NCBI GenBank assembly: GCA_945913255.1
Contig: CAMEDC010000026.1
Location: 1-43,498, forward strand
From: an uncultured Lachnospiraceae bacterium
GTDB lineage: Bacteria; Bacillota; Clostridia; Lachnospirales; Lachnospiraceae
Direction: 5' to 3'
DNA length: 43,498 nucleotides
The translations under genes were made by a program, and so were the position numbers. Shown in pieces: positions 17,088 through 25,046 of this stretch. The notes under the pieces were generated by a model. That model did not search any database. It saw only the letters and a program-made list of their open reading frames with translations, and was not told where the DNA came from. Position 1 is the stretch's first letter. The number at the start of each line of letters is the position of its first letter.

Positions 17088-17197
17088 ACTGTTTTCAGCG
17101 GCAAAACTGATAATTGTCAAGGAACCCCCTCCTTTGATTAATCCTCCCCTTATAAAGATTCCCGGACCTGAGCATACTCAGGCCCGGGGATTTTTGT
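17088..17197 (+). ncRNA. Candidate small RNA with anti-Shine-Dalgarno C-rich segments
   Basis: No protein gene precedes the strong plus-strand terminator at 17159-17197. Just upstream are two C-rich stretches, CCCCCTCCTTT (about 17125-17135) and CCTCCCC (about 17143-17149). The first contains CCTCCTTT, which is also the 3' anti-Shine-Dalgarno end of 16S rRNA. A possible -10 (TATAAA, 17082-17087) lies upstream but its -35 is poor. The 5' end is therefore uncertain. This is an inference from layout, not a known family match. Confidence 0.35.
17159..17197 (+). terminator. Strong intrinsic terminator, plus strand
   Basis: The stem CCCGGACCTGAG/CTCAGGCCCGGG (17161-17172 with 17177-17188) has one internal mismatch and a CATA loop. 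It is followed by GATTTTTG. It is one of the best terminators in the window, yet no plus-strand protein gene lies upstream. Confidence 0.85.
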
Positions 17198-17227
17198 TGT
17201 CATAAAGACAGAGAAATGATATGATGA

Positions 17228-17538
17228 ATGCAAGTCAATATATCCTATACAATTCCACTCACAGCAAATAACTTAATCCCTTATCAGAAGTATGTGTCCG
17301 GAGCAGGATGAGTGAAATTAACAAACTTGGCTTTATAGAATAGGATGCGAAAGATGATCATTTTGATAACATAAAAAGGTATGTATGTGTAATTGAAAAC
17401 CGTGGTGATGATGAGTATTGCACTTTGGAAAATGTGTTAAGAGATAATGCTCACGTTCTGGAACTTGCACAAAAACACAATGTTGACTATGTGCTTATTG
17501 ACGATAAATATGAAATAGATATTATAGCAAAAAATTAG
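17228..17538 (+). pseudogene. Broken small gene or gene pair with an early TAG
   Basis: A 27-codon frame (17228-17311, starting MQVNISY) ends in ATGA overlap with a second frame at 17308. The second has GGAG upstream and starts MSEINKLGFIE, then meets TAG at 17341. It stays open for 64 more codons (ending KYEIDIIAKN) to a stop at 17536-17538. The downstream part looks like real protein (YVCVIENRGDDEYCTLENV) and has no internal ATG, GTG or near start with a ribosome site. The simplest reading is a decayed small gene. I do not recognise the family. Readthrough of TAG is not supported, since TAG is an ordinary stop elsewhere in the window. Confidence 0.5.
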
Positions 17539-17580
17539 AATTGACCGAGCTGTAAAAATTCCCTGTCCCCATAAATTATA

Positions 17581-17765
17581 GGGTATAAGGATGAGAATTG
17601 ATTTTCCATACCCATAAGAAAGCCGCATCAAGGGTACAGAAGAGAAAAATAACTCTGTATACCCATCAAAAAATTGAAGTAAGGGTATAAAAGGGAAAAA
17701 ATGCTCTGTATACCCTTGGATAATAGAAGTGAGGGTACAGAATCCAAGAATTGCTTACGATACCC
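17581..17765. repeat. Array of four 33-bp GGGTA...TACCC hairpin repeats
   Basis: Units lie at 17581-17613, 17632-17664, 17683-17715 and 17733-17765, each exactly 33 bp, beginning GGGTA and ending TACCC. Spacers are 18, 18 and 17 bp, giving a period near 51 bp. The units are imperfect palindromes whose ends are invariant while interiors diverge. Units 2 and 3 share CTCTGTATACCC. Two more units, inverted in orientation, lie at 3865-3949. The array sits between the broken small gene and a small membrane protein gene, with no ORF across it. Confidence 0.75.
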
Positions 17766-17926
17766 TTTGACCAACTTATCTGGCTACGGTTACATAGCAG
17801 AGAAGGAAAATATAAACCGTAAAAATGAAATGTCAACAGTCCCAGTCTGACAGAAACATTTTCCGAAAAGGGAGATACCCTAAAACAAATACAAATAAGC
17901 CGCGAAGTGCGGCGGGAGGGATTAAT

Positions 17927-18226
17927 ATGGAAAACAAAACAATTAATAATGTGAATGAATCATCTATGGAAACCAATGAACCGAAAAGAAAAGTAACCTC
18001 CAAGCAGGTCGTTGCCATTATCGGAATTGTGCTGTTGGTTCTTATGTATCTTGCAACTTTGCTAGCTGCCTTCTTTGACAGTTCCGCCTCCGGCAGACTT
18101 TTCTGGATGTGCCTGTTTTCCACCATAGCCATCCCTCTGCTCATCTGGATTTATACATGGATGTACGGAAAACTAACCGGAAAGCATACTCTCACCGACT
18201 CAGACACAGCAGACAAAATGGAATAG
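17927..18226 (+). CDS. Small two-helix membrane protein
   Basis: A 99-residue protein. An acidic and polar N-terminal tail (about 28 residues) is followed by two membrane helices, VVAIIGIVLLVLMYLATLLA and WMCLFSTIAIPLLIWIYTWM, and a short polar tail. The start is unambiguous: GGGAGGG lies 6 bp before the ATG at 17927. A longer frame from 17825 lacks a ribosome site. A small hairpin (CCGC-GAAGT-GCGG) precedes the ribosome site. I do not recognise a family. It is convergent with the HAD gene, with only 10 bp between stops. Confidence 0.75.
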   Translation: MENKTINNVNESSMETNEPKRKVTSKQVVAIIGIVLLVLMYLATLLAAFFDSSASGRLFWMCLFSTIAIPLLIWIYTWMYGKLTGKHTLTDSDTADKME

Positions 18227-18255
18227 CGCCGGGAGTCTACTTAACACCCAGCGCT
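18225..18255. terminator. Inverted repeat between convergent genes
   Basis: AGCGC at 18225-18229 pairs with GCGCT at 18251-18255, with an inner GG/CC pair after a two-base mismatch. It spans both stop codons. There is no good T-run, so terminator function is only a possibility. Confidence 0.3.
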
Positions 18256-18839
18256 TCCAATTCTTCTTCTGCCTGTTCCTTTGTGCGGAAGACTATTCCG
18301 GCGAAGCCAAGCTGCCTTGCCGCTTCCACGTTTTCGGCGGTATCATCCAGAAAAACGCACTCTTCCGCCTTTAGTCCATACCGTGAAAGCAACAGTTCAT
18401 AAATTTCTTTCCCGGGCTTAATCACCCTGTCTCTGTAGGACAGAATTCCTCCATCCGTGTACGGGATAAAATCAAGTGAATCCGCACAGTCCACATATGC
18501 TTTATGAGAGAAGTTCGACAGATAATAAACGCCGTAGTCCTTCCCTTTCAGTTCCTGAATCCAGGGGATTGCGTACTCTCTCTTTGTCACCATGCCTTTG
18601 ATGTCATCATAGGCGCGATGCAGTTCTCCTTCAATTTCCGGGTCGAGCTTAATGAACTCTGCCATCAGTTTTTCATCATCCCATTCACCCCTGTCAAACT
18701 CCTTCCAGAAAGGACTCATAACAGAAGCTTTTGCAATTCTCTCTATCATTGCATCGTCAAAGCCTTTATCCCGCAGAAATTCCTTCCAGCGAAAATCTGT
18801 CAGAACGTTTCCGATATCAAATATTATATTACGAATCAT
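18237..18839 (-). CDS. HAD-family phosphatase, YihX-like
   Basis: A 200-residue haloacid dehalogenase-fold hydrolase. Motif I is IIFDIGNVLTDF, where the nucleophilic Asp is followed by I-G-N as in YihX-type sugar phosphatases. Motif II is YYLSNFS, motif III is the Lys in VIKPGKEIY, and motif IV is CVFLDDTAENVEAA. All catalytic residues are present. A helical cap lies after motif I (about residues 15-75). Sugar or nucleotide phosphates are likely substrates, but specificity cannot be read. The ATG at 18839 follows AAAGGAG; longer in-frame starts are disfavoured. It is 83 bp downstream of the LysR gene and may share the purA transcript. Confidence 0.87.
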   Translation of the reverse strand: MIRNIIFDIGNVLTDFRWKEFLRDKGFDDAMIERIAKASVMSPFWKEFDRGEWDDEKLMAEFIKLDPEIEGELHRAYDDIKGMVTKREYAIPWIQELKGKDYGVYYLSNFSHKAYVDCADSLDFIPYTDGGILSYRDRVIKPGKEIYELLLSRYGLKAEECVFLDDTAENVEAARQLGFAGIVFRTKEQAEEELEALGVK

Positions 18840-18922
18840 ACTCTCTCCTTTTGCCGCAGCTGACGGCTTTCCAATGAAAACTAAAACTCTGTCAGTTTTC
18901 TCTTCCACAACAGTCGATATCC

Positions 18923-19813
18923 CTATAGTTCAATCTCCATAATCTCCAGAAGTCTCTTTGCTGCCTCCGGTAAAGTCTGTCTGCTGCTCCTCACCACGCT
19001 GAACGCACGCTTCGGTATCATCCTGTTAAACCGAAGTTCAAACAACATCCCTGACTCCAGATACTCTGCCGCAAAGTCCCTGACAACACAGCCGACGCCC
19101 AGATTTCGCAATGCGAACTGCACAATCATATCACTGGTGGCAAGCTCAAATTCCGGTCTTAAAATAACACCTTCCTGCGCAAGATACTCATCCATATAGC
19201 TTCTGGTGCTGGTATTGTTTTCCAGAAAAATCATGGGGAGCTTTTCCAGCTCCTGAAAATCCAGCATTTTATTCTTATAAGAAATGAATCGTCTACCGGC
19301 TACAAATACATCCTCAATCTCACGGACTTCAAAAGCAGTAATGTCCTTTTCCTTCTCAAAGGGTGTACTCACAACCCCGAAATCTATTTTCCCGGATTGC
19401 AAAAGCTCCAGCGTCTCCGGTGTCGGCGCATTGGTGACGATAACCTTGATGCCGGGATACTCCTCATGGAACTTTTCCAGAAAAGGCAGCAGATAAAAGC
19501 GCAGAGTCATATCACTGGCACCGATATGCACCTCTCCCAGCTCCATGTTCTGCATCTGCCTGACCTTTTCCACGCCGCTTTCAATCTGTTCATAGCCTTT
19601 TTCCACATAAGAATAGAGAAGCTGACCCTCTCCGGTCAGCTTCACTCCTCTGGAAGAGCGTTCAAGCAGAGTAACACCCAGACTCTTTTCCAGCTGTTTT
19701 AGAGACTGGCTTACCGCCGGCTGGGAAATCATCAGTTCACCCGCTGCTCTGGTAACGCTTCCGTATTTTGCTGTGTAATAAAATACTTTAAAATATTCCA
19801 GATTGCTTATCAT
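18923..19813 (-). CDS. LysR-family transcriptional regulator
   Basis: A 296-residue LysR-type regulator. The N-terminal winged helix-turn-helix (about residues 1-60) contains AAGELMISQPAVSQSLKQLE. A linker helix follows, then a two-lobed effector domain (about 90-290). Its start codon overlaps the purA stop in an ATGA arrangement and lacks a strong ribosome site of its own, so translation probably depends on purA. The effector and targets are unknown. Regulators of this family usually sit divergent to targets; co-transcription inside a purine gene unit is less usual. Confidence 0.9.
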   Translation of the reverse strand: MISNLEYFKVFYYTAKYGSVTRAAGELMISQPAVSQSLKQLEKSLGVTLLERSSRGVKLTGEGQLLYSYVEKGYEQIESGVEKVRQMQNMELGEVHIGASDMTLRFYLLPFLEKFHEEYPGIKVIVTNAPTPETLELLQSGKIDFGVVSTPFEKEKDITAFEVREIEDVFVAGRRFISYKNKMLDFQELEKLPMIFLENNTSTRSYMDEYLAQEGVILRPEFELATSDMIVQFALRNLGVGCVVRDFAAEYLESGMLFELRFNRMIPKRAFSVVRSSRQTLPEAAKRLLEIMEIEL

Positions 19814-21102
19814 TTGGATAATGCGCTCTTTCTGTAAATAATATCTTCTCTGCTGGGACCGTTGCTCACCATGGTGATGGGATACCCAATCTGGCTCTCG
19901 ATGAATTCAATATAGTCTCTGCATTCCTTCGGCAGCTCTTCATAAGTCTTGATGCCGCGGATTTCACACTTCCAGCCGGGCATCGTCTTCAAAACAGGCT
20001 TTGCCTTTTCCAGCTTTGCAGTAACAGGGAACTCTGTCGTTACCTCACCGTCAATCTCGTAGCCCACACAAACGGGAATCTCGTCCAGATACCCCAGTAC
20101 ATCCAGAACAGTGAACGCCACATCTGTAGTTCCCTGCAGGCGGCATCCGTACTTGGAAGCCACACAGTCGAACCAGCCCACACGTCTGGGACGTCCGGTG
20201 GTTGCACCATATTCACCGCCGTCACCGCCTCTGCGGCGAAGCTCCTCAGCCTCATCGCCAAACAGCTCAGATACAAATGCACCCGCACCTACAGCTGAAG
20301 AATATGCCTTGCAAACCGTCACAATCTGCTTGATTTCATAGGGAGGCAGACCAGCACCGATGGCGCCGTAAGCTGCCAGTGTGGAAGAAGAGGTAACCAT
20401 GGGATAAATACCGTGGTCGGGATCCTTTAAGGTTCCAAGCTGTCCCTCCAGCAGAACCGTCTTCCCTTCCTTCAGCGCCTTGTCCAGGAAAGCGGACACA
20501 TCACACACATAAGGTGCCACCATGTCTCTGTACTCATGCAGAGTCGCCAACAGCTCCTTCGGGTCAATCAGCGGCTTATGATACAAATGCTCCAGAAGCA
20601 CGTTCTTCATTTCGCAGATACGCTCCACCTTCTCCTGCAGAAGTTCCTCATCGAAAAGTTCACTCACCTGGAAACCGATTTTCGCATACTTATCGGAGTA
20701 AAAAGGAGCGATACCGGACTTTGTGGAGCCAAAGGATTTACCGCCCAGTCTCTCCTCCTCATACTGGTCAAACAGAATATGATAAGGCATGACAATCTGT
20801 GCACGGTTGGACACCAGAATCTTCGGTGCGGGGACATTCCTCTCCACGATGGACTGAATCTCCTTAAACAGAAGCGGAATATTCAATGCCACGCCATTTC
20901 CGATGACGCTTGTAATATGACTGTAGAACACACCTGAAGGCAGTGTATGCAGTGCAAACTTTCCGTAATTATTCACAATAGTGTGTCCCGCATTTGCGCC
21001 GCCCTGAAAACGAACCACAATGTCCGCCTCCTGCGCCATCATGTCGGTGATTTTTCCTTTTCCTTCGTCACCCCAGTTAGCTCCTACGATTGCCTTTACC
21101 AT
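19810..21102 (-). CDS. purA: Adenylosuccinate synthetase
   Basis: A 430-residue GTP-dependent enzyme joining aspartate to IMP, the first committed step to AMP. Diagnostic segments are the P-loop-like GANWGDEGKGK near the N-terminus, GGANAGHTIV with the catalytic His, GSTKSGIAPFYSDK, LEGQLGTLKDPDHGIYP, and GATTGRPRRVGW. The length matches PurA. The start is at 21102 because GGAGG lies 6 bp upstream; an upstream in-frame extension has no ribosome site. It has its own promoter and a leader with two small hairpins. It is separate from purB, which shares the pathway and lies at 30-32 kb. Confidence 0.96.
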   Translation of the reverse strand: MVKAIVGANWGDEGKGKITDMMAQEADIVVRFQGGANAGHTIVNNYGKFALHTLPSGVFYSHITSVIGNGVALNIPLLFKEIQSIVERNVPAPKILVSNRAQIVMPYHILFDQYEEERLGGKSFGSTKSGIAPFYSDKYAKIGFQVSELFDEELLQEKVERICEMKNVLLEHLYHKPLIDPKELLATLHEYRDMVAPYVCDVSAFLDKALKEGKTVLLEGQLGTLKDPDHGIYPMVTSSSTLAAYGAIGAGLPPYEIKQIVTVCKAYSSAVGAGAFVSELFGDEAEELRRRGGDGGEYGATTGRPRRVGWFDCVASKYGCRLQGTTDVAFTVLDVLGYLDEIPVCVGYEIDGEVTTEFPVTAKLEKAKPVLKTMPGWKCEIRGIKTYEELPKECRDYIEFIESQIGYPITMVSNGPSREDIIYRKSALSK

Positions 21103-21181
21103 TTTTTCCTCCATTCCGAAACGCCAGATAATTGGCGCCTGCCCAAACGGGCAAAACAACTTATTTTTACCCTGTAAGTAT

Positions 21182-21210
21182 ACTATACATGTTTGCATAA
21201 GTAAAATCAA
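21182..21210 (-). promoter_or_regulatory. Sigma-A type promoter for purA
   Basis: The minus strand reads TTGATT (21210-21205), 17 bp, then TATAGT (21187-21182). The leader of about 73 nt has two short hairpins, GCCC-GTTT-GGGC and CGCC...GGCG. I see no purine riboswitch core in it. Confidence 0.7.
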
Positions 21211-21265
21211 TCGTTTTTATATTTCACATAAGTTGTAATTATGCCACAGGGTTCAGTGGGGACGG

Positions 21266-23380
21266 TCAGTTTTGCCTAGATTGTTCACCACGCATACCGC
21301 CGGATTCTCCCGGCATCTGCCCATCCTGTGGTGGTTCCATTCCTTCCGGCATCTGCGGTCTTTCCTCAGATTCTCCGGATGGCAGCTCCGGCCTTTCTCC
21401 CTTACCGCCTTCAAAGCCGCCCATGCCATCCATGCCGTTTTTACCGCCTCCGAAGCCGCCCATGCCGCCTCTTCCGCTTCCGAAACCGCCCATACCGGAA
21501 CCACTTCCGTAAATCAGGCTTTCCAGAGTTACCGTGGTATCCTCACTACCAACGCTTACCGTATAAGTATCTCCCTGTACCAACTCCGGACAGCTGATTA
21601 CAACAGAACTGAAAATTTTTTCAGCAGTGCAGGAAACAAGCTCCGTTCCGTCTGCATCCTTCAAAACAACTTCCGTTCCCGCCTGACCGGTAGATGTTGT
21701 AAGCAAAATGGATCCCTGCGTGGAGGTACTGTCAAAATTCATTGCCATTTGAGCAGCGCCCAGCGCGACAATAATTCCGCCGGTAATTTGCCCGGGGCCA
21801 TCGTAATCGAGTGCTCCGTTTCCGCCGTTTGTTGAACCGAAAACAAAAACCTCTCCGCCCAACATATACAAGCCTCCGTTTGAGTCAATGCCATCACCTT
21901 CCGCATTGATATACAGACTGCCGCCTGAAATCAGAATTTTATGCTCCGAAGCAGATGTGCCGGATGTCTCACCGGGCTCAGAAACAGCACCTCCAAAATT
22001 ATCCCTGCCAAAGCCACCGCCAAATCTGCCGCCAAAGCCGCTTCCATCCATGCCTCCCGCCGCATTGAGACCGTCATCCTCAGCACAGAGGCTGACTGTT
22101 CCTCCGGAAATTTCCACAGAACTGCCTTCAATTCCTTCATAACATGCGGTAATGGTTATCTGTCCGCCCGCCACCAGGGTATTTTCATCCGCATGCAGTC
22201 CGTCATCCCCGGAAGCAACCTGGAAAGTCCCTCCATTCACTGTAAGACTATTGTTGGAATGCAGCGAATCATCCTGAGAATCTATCACAAACGAGCCATC
22301 ATTCACCACAAGCTGCCCTCCGGCTTTCATTCCCTTTGTACTGACCGCCTCCCCATTTTCATCTGTTGCTATGTTATTATTCGTGCTTCCGCCGCCGGAG
22401 GTCAGATTGAAACTGCCGCCGTCAACCTGCAAAAAACTGCCGGAACTGATGCCGTCACCCTCTGCCGTAATCGTCAGGGTACCACCTGCCAGATAGCAAT
22501 AACCTTTCTCCGTATCCTCGTCATTTTCCGAATGAATTCCATCCTTGCCGGACGTTATGGTAAGAACACCATCCGCCACACAGACACTGTCCTTTCCGGA
22601 CAGTCCATGCTTTTCGGCAGTAAGGGTAAGGTTTCCTCCTGTCACCTTCAAGTCATCTTTTGATACAATACCATGTCCTTCCTCCGCATTGACCGTCAGG
22701 TTTCCTGTGCCGTTCACGGTAAGGTCGCATTTTGAGAAAATGCAGGCATCAATATTGTTGTCATCAATCGAAGTATATCCGCCGGTGATGAGTGTATTCT
22801 GCGTCCCCTGCGCCAGTGTCACAAAAACTTTATCCGCCTGTCTTACATAAATTGCGGCATTGGAACTGTTGGAAATCTCCACTCCATTTAGCACCAGTTG
22901 TACCTTCGCTGAATCCTCCGCATCCACAAGTATCATGCCATCTGTCAGCGTACCGGTCAGTAGATACGTGCCCTCCTGTGTAATCGTCACTGTACTGCCG
23001 TTTATCTGCACCGTATCAGAAGTGCCGGAAGCACTGCTGCCTGCTGACGTCTCAACGGATCCCACGGAAGCACTGCTGCCGTTCAGCAGAATTTTCACGC
23101 ACTCCGCTTCCTCATACTCTCCGCTCAAATCACGATTTGTGAACACATCTTCGTAAGATACCAGTGTAACAGCTTCCGCATTTGCGTAAACTGCCTCGCC
23201 ATTCCCCTTCTCCGCACCATCGCCCATTGTGCCTTCGACTGCATTCCCTGCCGCACCTTCTCCGACAACCATCTCAATATCTTCCGAATCTACCGCCTTT
23301 CCGCACCCTGCCATGGACACCGCCATAGCTGTTATCAAAATCATAGAACATATCTTTTTCAACACCACTTTATTCTTCAT
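21266..23380 (-). CDS. Beta-helix carbohydrate-binding lipoprotein, Cthe_2159/DUF4353-like
   Basis: A 704-residue secreted lipoprotein. The signal peptide ends in the lipobox SMAGC with the lipidated Cys at residue 26. Most of the chain consists of imperfect repeats such as GGTLTITAEGDGI, GGSFNLTSGG, GGTVSLCAEDDGLN and GGSLYINAEGDGIDS. These are typical turns of a right-handed beta-helix with acidic calcium-like loops, as in Cthe_2159, a Clostridium thermocellum protein that binds acidic polysaccharides. The last 90 residues or so are rich in Gly, Met, Pro and Glu. It is the third gene of the VTC-DUF4956 operon, 118 bp after DUF4956. Outer-surface binding of glycans or polyphosphate is plausible but not shown. 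Confidence 0.85.
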   Translation of the reverse strand: MKNKVVLKKICSMILITAMAVSMAGCGKAVDSEDIEMVVGEGAAGNAVEGTMGDGAEKGNGEAVYANAEAVTLVSYEDVFTNRDLSGEYEEAECVKILLNGSSASVGSVETSAGSSASGTSDTVQINGSTVTITQEGTYLLTGTLTDGMILVDAEDSAKVQLVLNGVEISNSSNAAIYVRQADKVFVTLAQGTQNTLITGGYTSIDDNNIDACIFSKCDLTVNGTGNLTVNAEEGHGIVSKDDLKVTGGNLTLTAEKHGLSGKDSVCVADGVLTITSGKDGIHSENDEDTEKGYCYLAGGTLTITAEGDGISSGSFLQVDGGSFNLTSGGGSTNNNIATDENGEAVSTKGMKAGGQLVVNDGSFVIDSQDDSLHSNNSLTVNGGTFQVASGDDGLHADENTLVAGGQITITACYEGIEGSSVEISGGTVSLCAEDDGLNAAGGMDGSGFGGRFGGGFGRDNFGGAVSEPGETSGTSASEHKILISGGSLYINAEGDGIDSNGGLYMLGGEVFVFGSTNGGNGALDYDGPGQITGGIIVALGAAQMAMNFDSTSTQGSILLTTSTGQAGTEVVLKDADGTELVSCTAEKIFSSVVISCPELVQGDTYTVSVGSEDTTVTLESLIYGSGSGMGGFGSGRGGMGGFGGGKNGMDGMGGFEGGKGERPELPSGESEERPQMPEGMEPPQDGQMPGESGGMRGEQSRQN

Positions 23381-23498
23381 AATTATGATTCTCCTCTCTA
23401 TTTCTGTACGAATTGTTTCTTAAACTAGAGCAAATCTGCTGCAACTCCCATTCCTGTTTCTTCCTCTCCCTCAAGCCGTGGCGAGCGCAGCCGGAAAG

Positions 23499-24194
23499 TT
23501 ACAATTCGCACGTCACCGTCTCCTTACAGGACACGGAAATCTCCAGATTTCCATTGCGGCAGCGCAGCTTGTCAATCAATTCCTTCTCCTCCTCAGGACT
23601 CTTCAAAACCAGATTATAAGTCAGACGGAACAGGCTTCCCATATTTGTGGTCTTCACCTGCACCAGTTCATGAGAAGCGGTATACTTGTCCAACACTTCG
23701 TCAAAAGCTCCCGTGTAATCCAGATTCTCCGGGATTGTAATATGCAGCACCTTATAGCGCTCACCGTTTTTCCTGCTGCCGAAATCCAGCAGATTATAGA
23801 GGAACAGAATTGCACACAACACAACGGTAAACAGAACGGCATATCCAAGATATCCCATCCCGGCAATCAGTCCTGCACACATGGCAAGAAAGATTGCTCC
23901 AATCTCCTTGGCAGTACCGGGAACCGAACGGAAACGCACCAGGCTGAAGGTTCCCGCCACTGCAACACCTGTCCCCACATTGCCGTTCACCATCAGGATT
24001 ACCACGCATACAATTGCGGGGAGCAGAGCCAGCGTTGTCAGAAAACTCTTCGTGTACCGCGTTTTATAAGTATAAACAGCTGCGAGCACCAGACCAAGTG
24101 CCAGCGAAACCGCAATGCATAGCAAAAAGTCGGAAACCGAGATCACATTTGTTGTCTGAGTATCAAAAATTCCCTGAAAGATAGTGTTAAGCAT
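23499..24194 (-). CDS. DUF4956-like membrane protein
   Basis: A 231-residue membrane protein with about four helices, including LLCIAVSLALGLVLAAVY, TTLALLPAIVCVVILMV and IFLAMCAGLIAGMGYLGYAV. The segment GTFSLVRFRSVPGTAKEIGA, in the loop between helices, is the family's conserved motif as I know it. A soluble C-terminal domain of about 80 residues follows. It overlaps the VTC gene by 8 bp, with AAGGAG at its own start. DUF4956 proteins recur beside VTC polyphosphate polymerases, suggesting a membrane partner or channel for the polymer. The function is not established. Confidence 0.85.
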   Translation of the reverse strand: MLNTIFQGIFDTQTTNVISVSDFLLCIAVSLALGLVLAAVYTYKTRYTKSFLTTLALLPAIVCVVILMVNGNVGTGVAVAGTFSLVRFRSVPGTAKEIGAIFLAMCAGLIAGMGYLGYAVLFTVVLCAILFLYNLLDFGSRKNGERYKVLHITIPENLDYTGAFDEVLDKYTASHELVQVKTTNMGSLFRLTYNLVLKSPEEEKELIDKLRCRNGNLEISVSCKETVTCEL

Positions 24195-24903
24195 AAATAA
24201 ATTCTCCTTTTCTTACGTTGCATATTTCAAGATAAGCATTTCCGTATTTTGAAAATGATGTCTGCCGGATGGATTCCTCCGATAAAACCTTTACCATCCA
24301 GAGGGGGATGCCGCCCGGTGTCTTAATCTCCATCAGTGTCTGACCCGGCTTTAAAATCGGCGTGCCGTATATTCCCTTTTCCAGAGACAAATCCGTCTCC
24401 CGCCAAATAATGTTTTCATCAAAGGTCACCCGGAATTCTCCCGGCTCTTTGGTGTAATAAGCCTCTCTCTCATAGGAGAGAAACACCTTCGGGGCAAGCG
24501 TCTCATAGAACCGCAGAAAATAATCAATCTCCTCCGTGATCTGTGTTCTCTGCGTGGCAGGGCATCTTCCCGTCAGGTACGCTTCCGCCCTCTGCTCTCC
24601 CATAGAAGTACGGCGTTTGTAAACCACACCTTCATACTTCTTTTTCAGTTCCACAAAGACCTCATCCTCCGGCCCTGCCGCCCGGTAGCTTCTGACTCGC
24701 AGCTTTTCCTTGTAAACAGGCTTTTCCAGTGACTTTCGGACCAGTCTGTAATTGTCTGTATCATAATAGATATTTCGAATGGTACTTCTGCCATAGGCAT
24801 CCAGCTCCATATAGGGTTCCATCGCCTCCAGTACCTTTTCTTTCTGTTTTCTTGTCAAAAGGTACTTCATTTCATATCGCTTAAATACCATCTGTGTATC
24901 CAT
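24187..24903 (-). CDS. VTC-domain polyphosphate polymerase-like protein
   Basis: A 238-residue stand-alone VTC domain, the fold of the yeast Vtc4 catalytic tunnel that makes polyphosphate from ATP. Charged tunnel residues are readable: an early K in MKYLLTRKQ, YYDTDN, the KEKLRVRSY pair of Arg, the Glu and Lys of VFVELKKK, VYKRR, and the late Glu/Lys of LMEIKTPGG. It has no SPX domain and no membrane helix, so it probably acts on the inner membrane face with DUF4956. A strong AAAGGAGG precedes the ATG. It is the first gene of the operon, transcribed away from a two-component system across a 217-bp region. Confidence 0.87.
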   Translation of the reverse strand: MDTQMVFKRYEMKYLLTRKQKEKVLEAMEPYMELDAYGRSTIRNIYYDTDNYRLVRKSLEKPVYKEKLRVRSYRAAGPEDEVFVELKKKYEGVVYKRRTSMGEQRAEAYLTGRCPATQRTQITEEIDYFLRFYETLAPKVFLSYEREAYYTKEPGEFRVTFDENIIWRETDLSLEKGIYGTPILKPGQTLMEIKTPGGIPLWMVKVLSEESIRQTSFSKYGNAYLEICNVRKGEFIYA

Positions 24904-24940
24904 CAGGCCACCTCCTTTACGATACCAATCTTAACAGTGC

Positions 24941-24962
24941 AACCTAAATCAAACCTAAATCA
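24941..24962. promoter_or_regulatory. Exact 11-bp tandem repeat, candidate response-regulator site
   Basis: AACCTAAATCA occurs twice head to tail (24941-24951 and 24952-24962). OmpR/PhoB-family regulators typically bind direct repeats spaced by about one helical turn. The repeat lies in the divergent region and would cover the -35 of a possible VTC promoter (TAAGAT-like -10 at 24928-24933). The activator is inferred to be the adjacent response regulator. Confidence 0.5.
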
Positions 24963-24984
24963 AATGTGAAAAAATTGTGTTTTC

Positions 24985-25014
24985 TTTACACGAGTTCACC
25001 GAAAATATGATAAT
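24985..25014 (+). promoter_or_regulatory. Promoter for the two-component system
   Basis: The plus strand reads TTTACA (24985-24990), 18 bp, then GATAAT (25009-25014). The leader of about 100 nt carries GGCGACG/CGTCGCC (25049-25055 with 25091-25097) and a short upstream ORF. Confidence 0.55.
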
Positions 25015-25046
25015 ATATACATATTCCAGTTGGGGACGGAGATTGC

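Noticed and set aside
17308..17538. TAG recoding (for example pyrrolysine) in the broken small genes
   Set aside because: TAG ends several intact genes here, such as the exporter gene at 140 and the small membrane protein at 18226, so it is an ordinary stop. No recoding genes are visible.
17581..17765. CRISPR array
   Set aside because: Regular spacing is suggestive, but spacers are only 17-19 bp, the 33-bp units differ strongly inside, and no cas gene is in the window.
21251..21268. TGGGGACGG word shared with 25031 and, more weakly, 17560 as a mobile element
   Set aside because: Only short 8-9 bp matches are shared, with no inverted repeat or longer similarity, so chance cannot be excluded.
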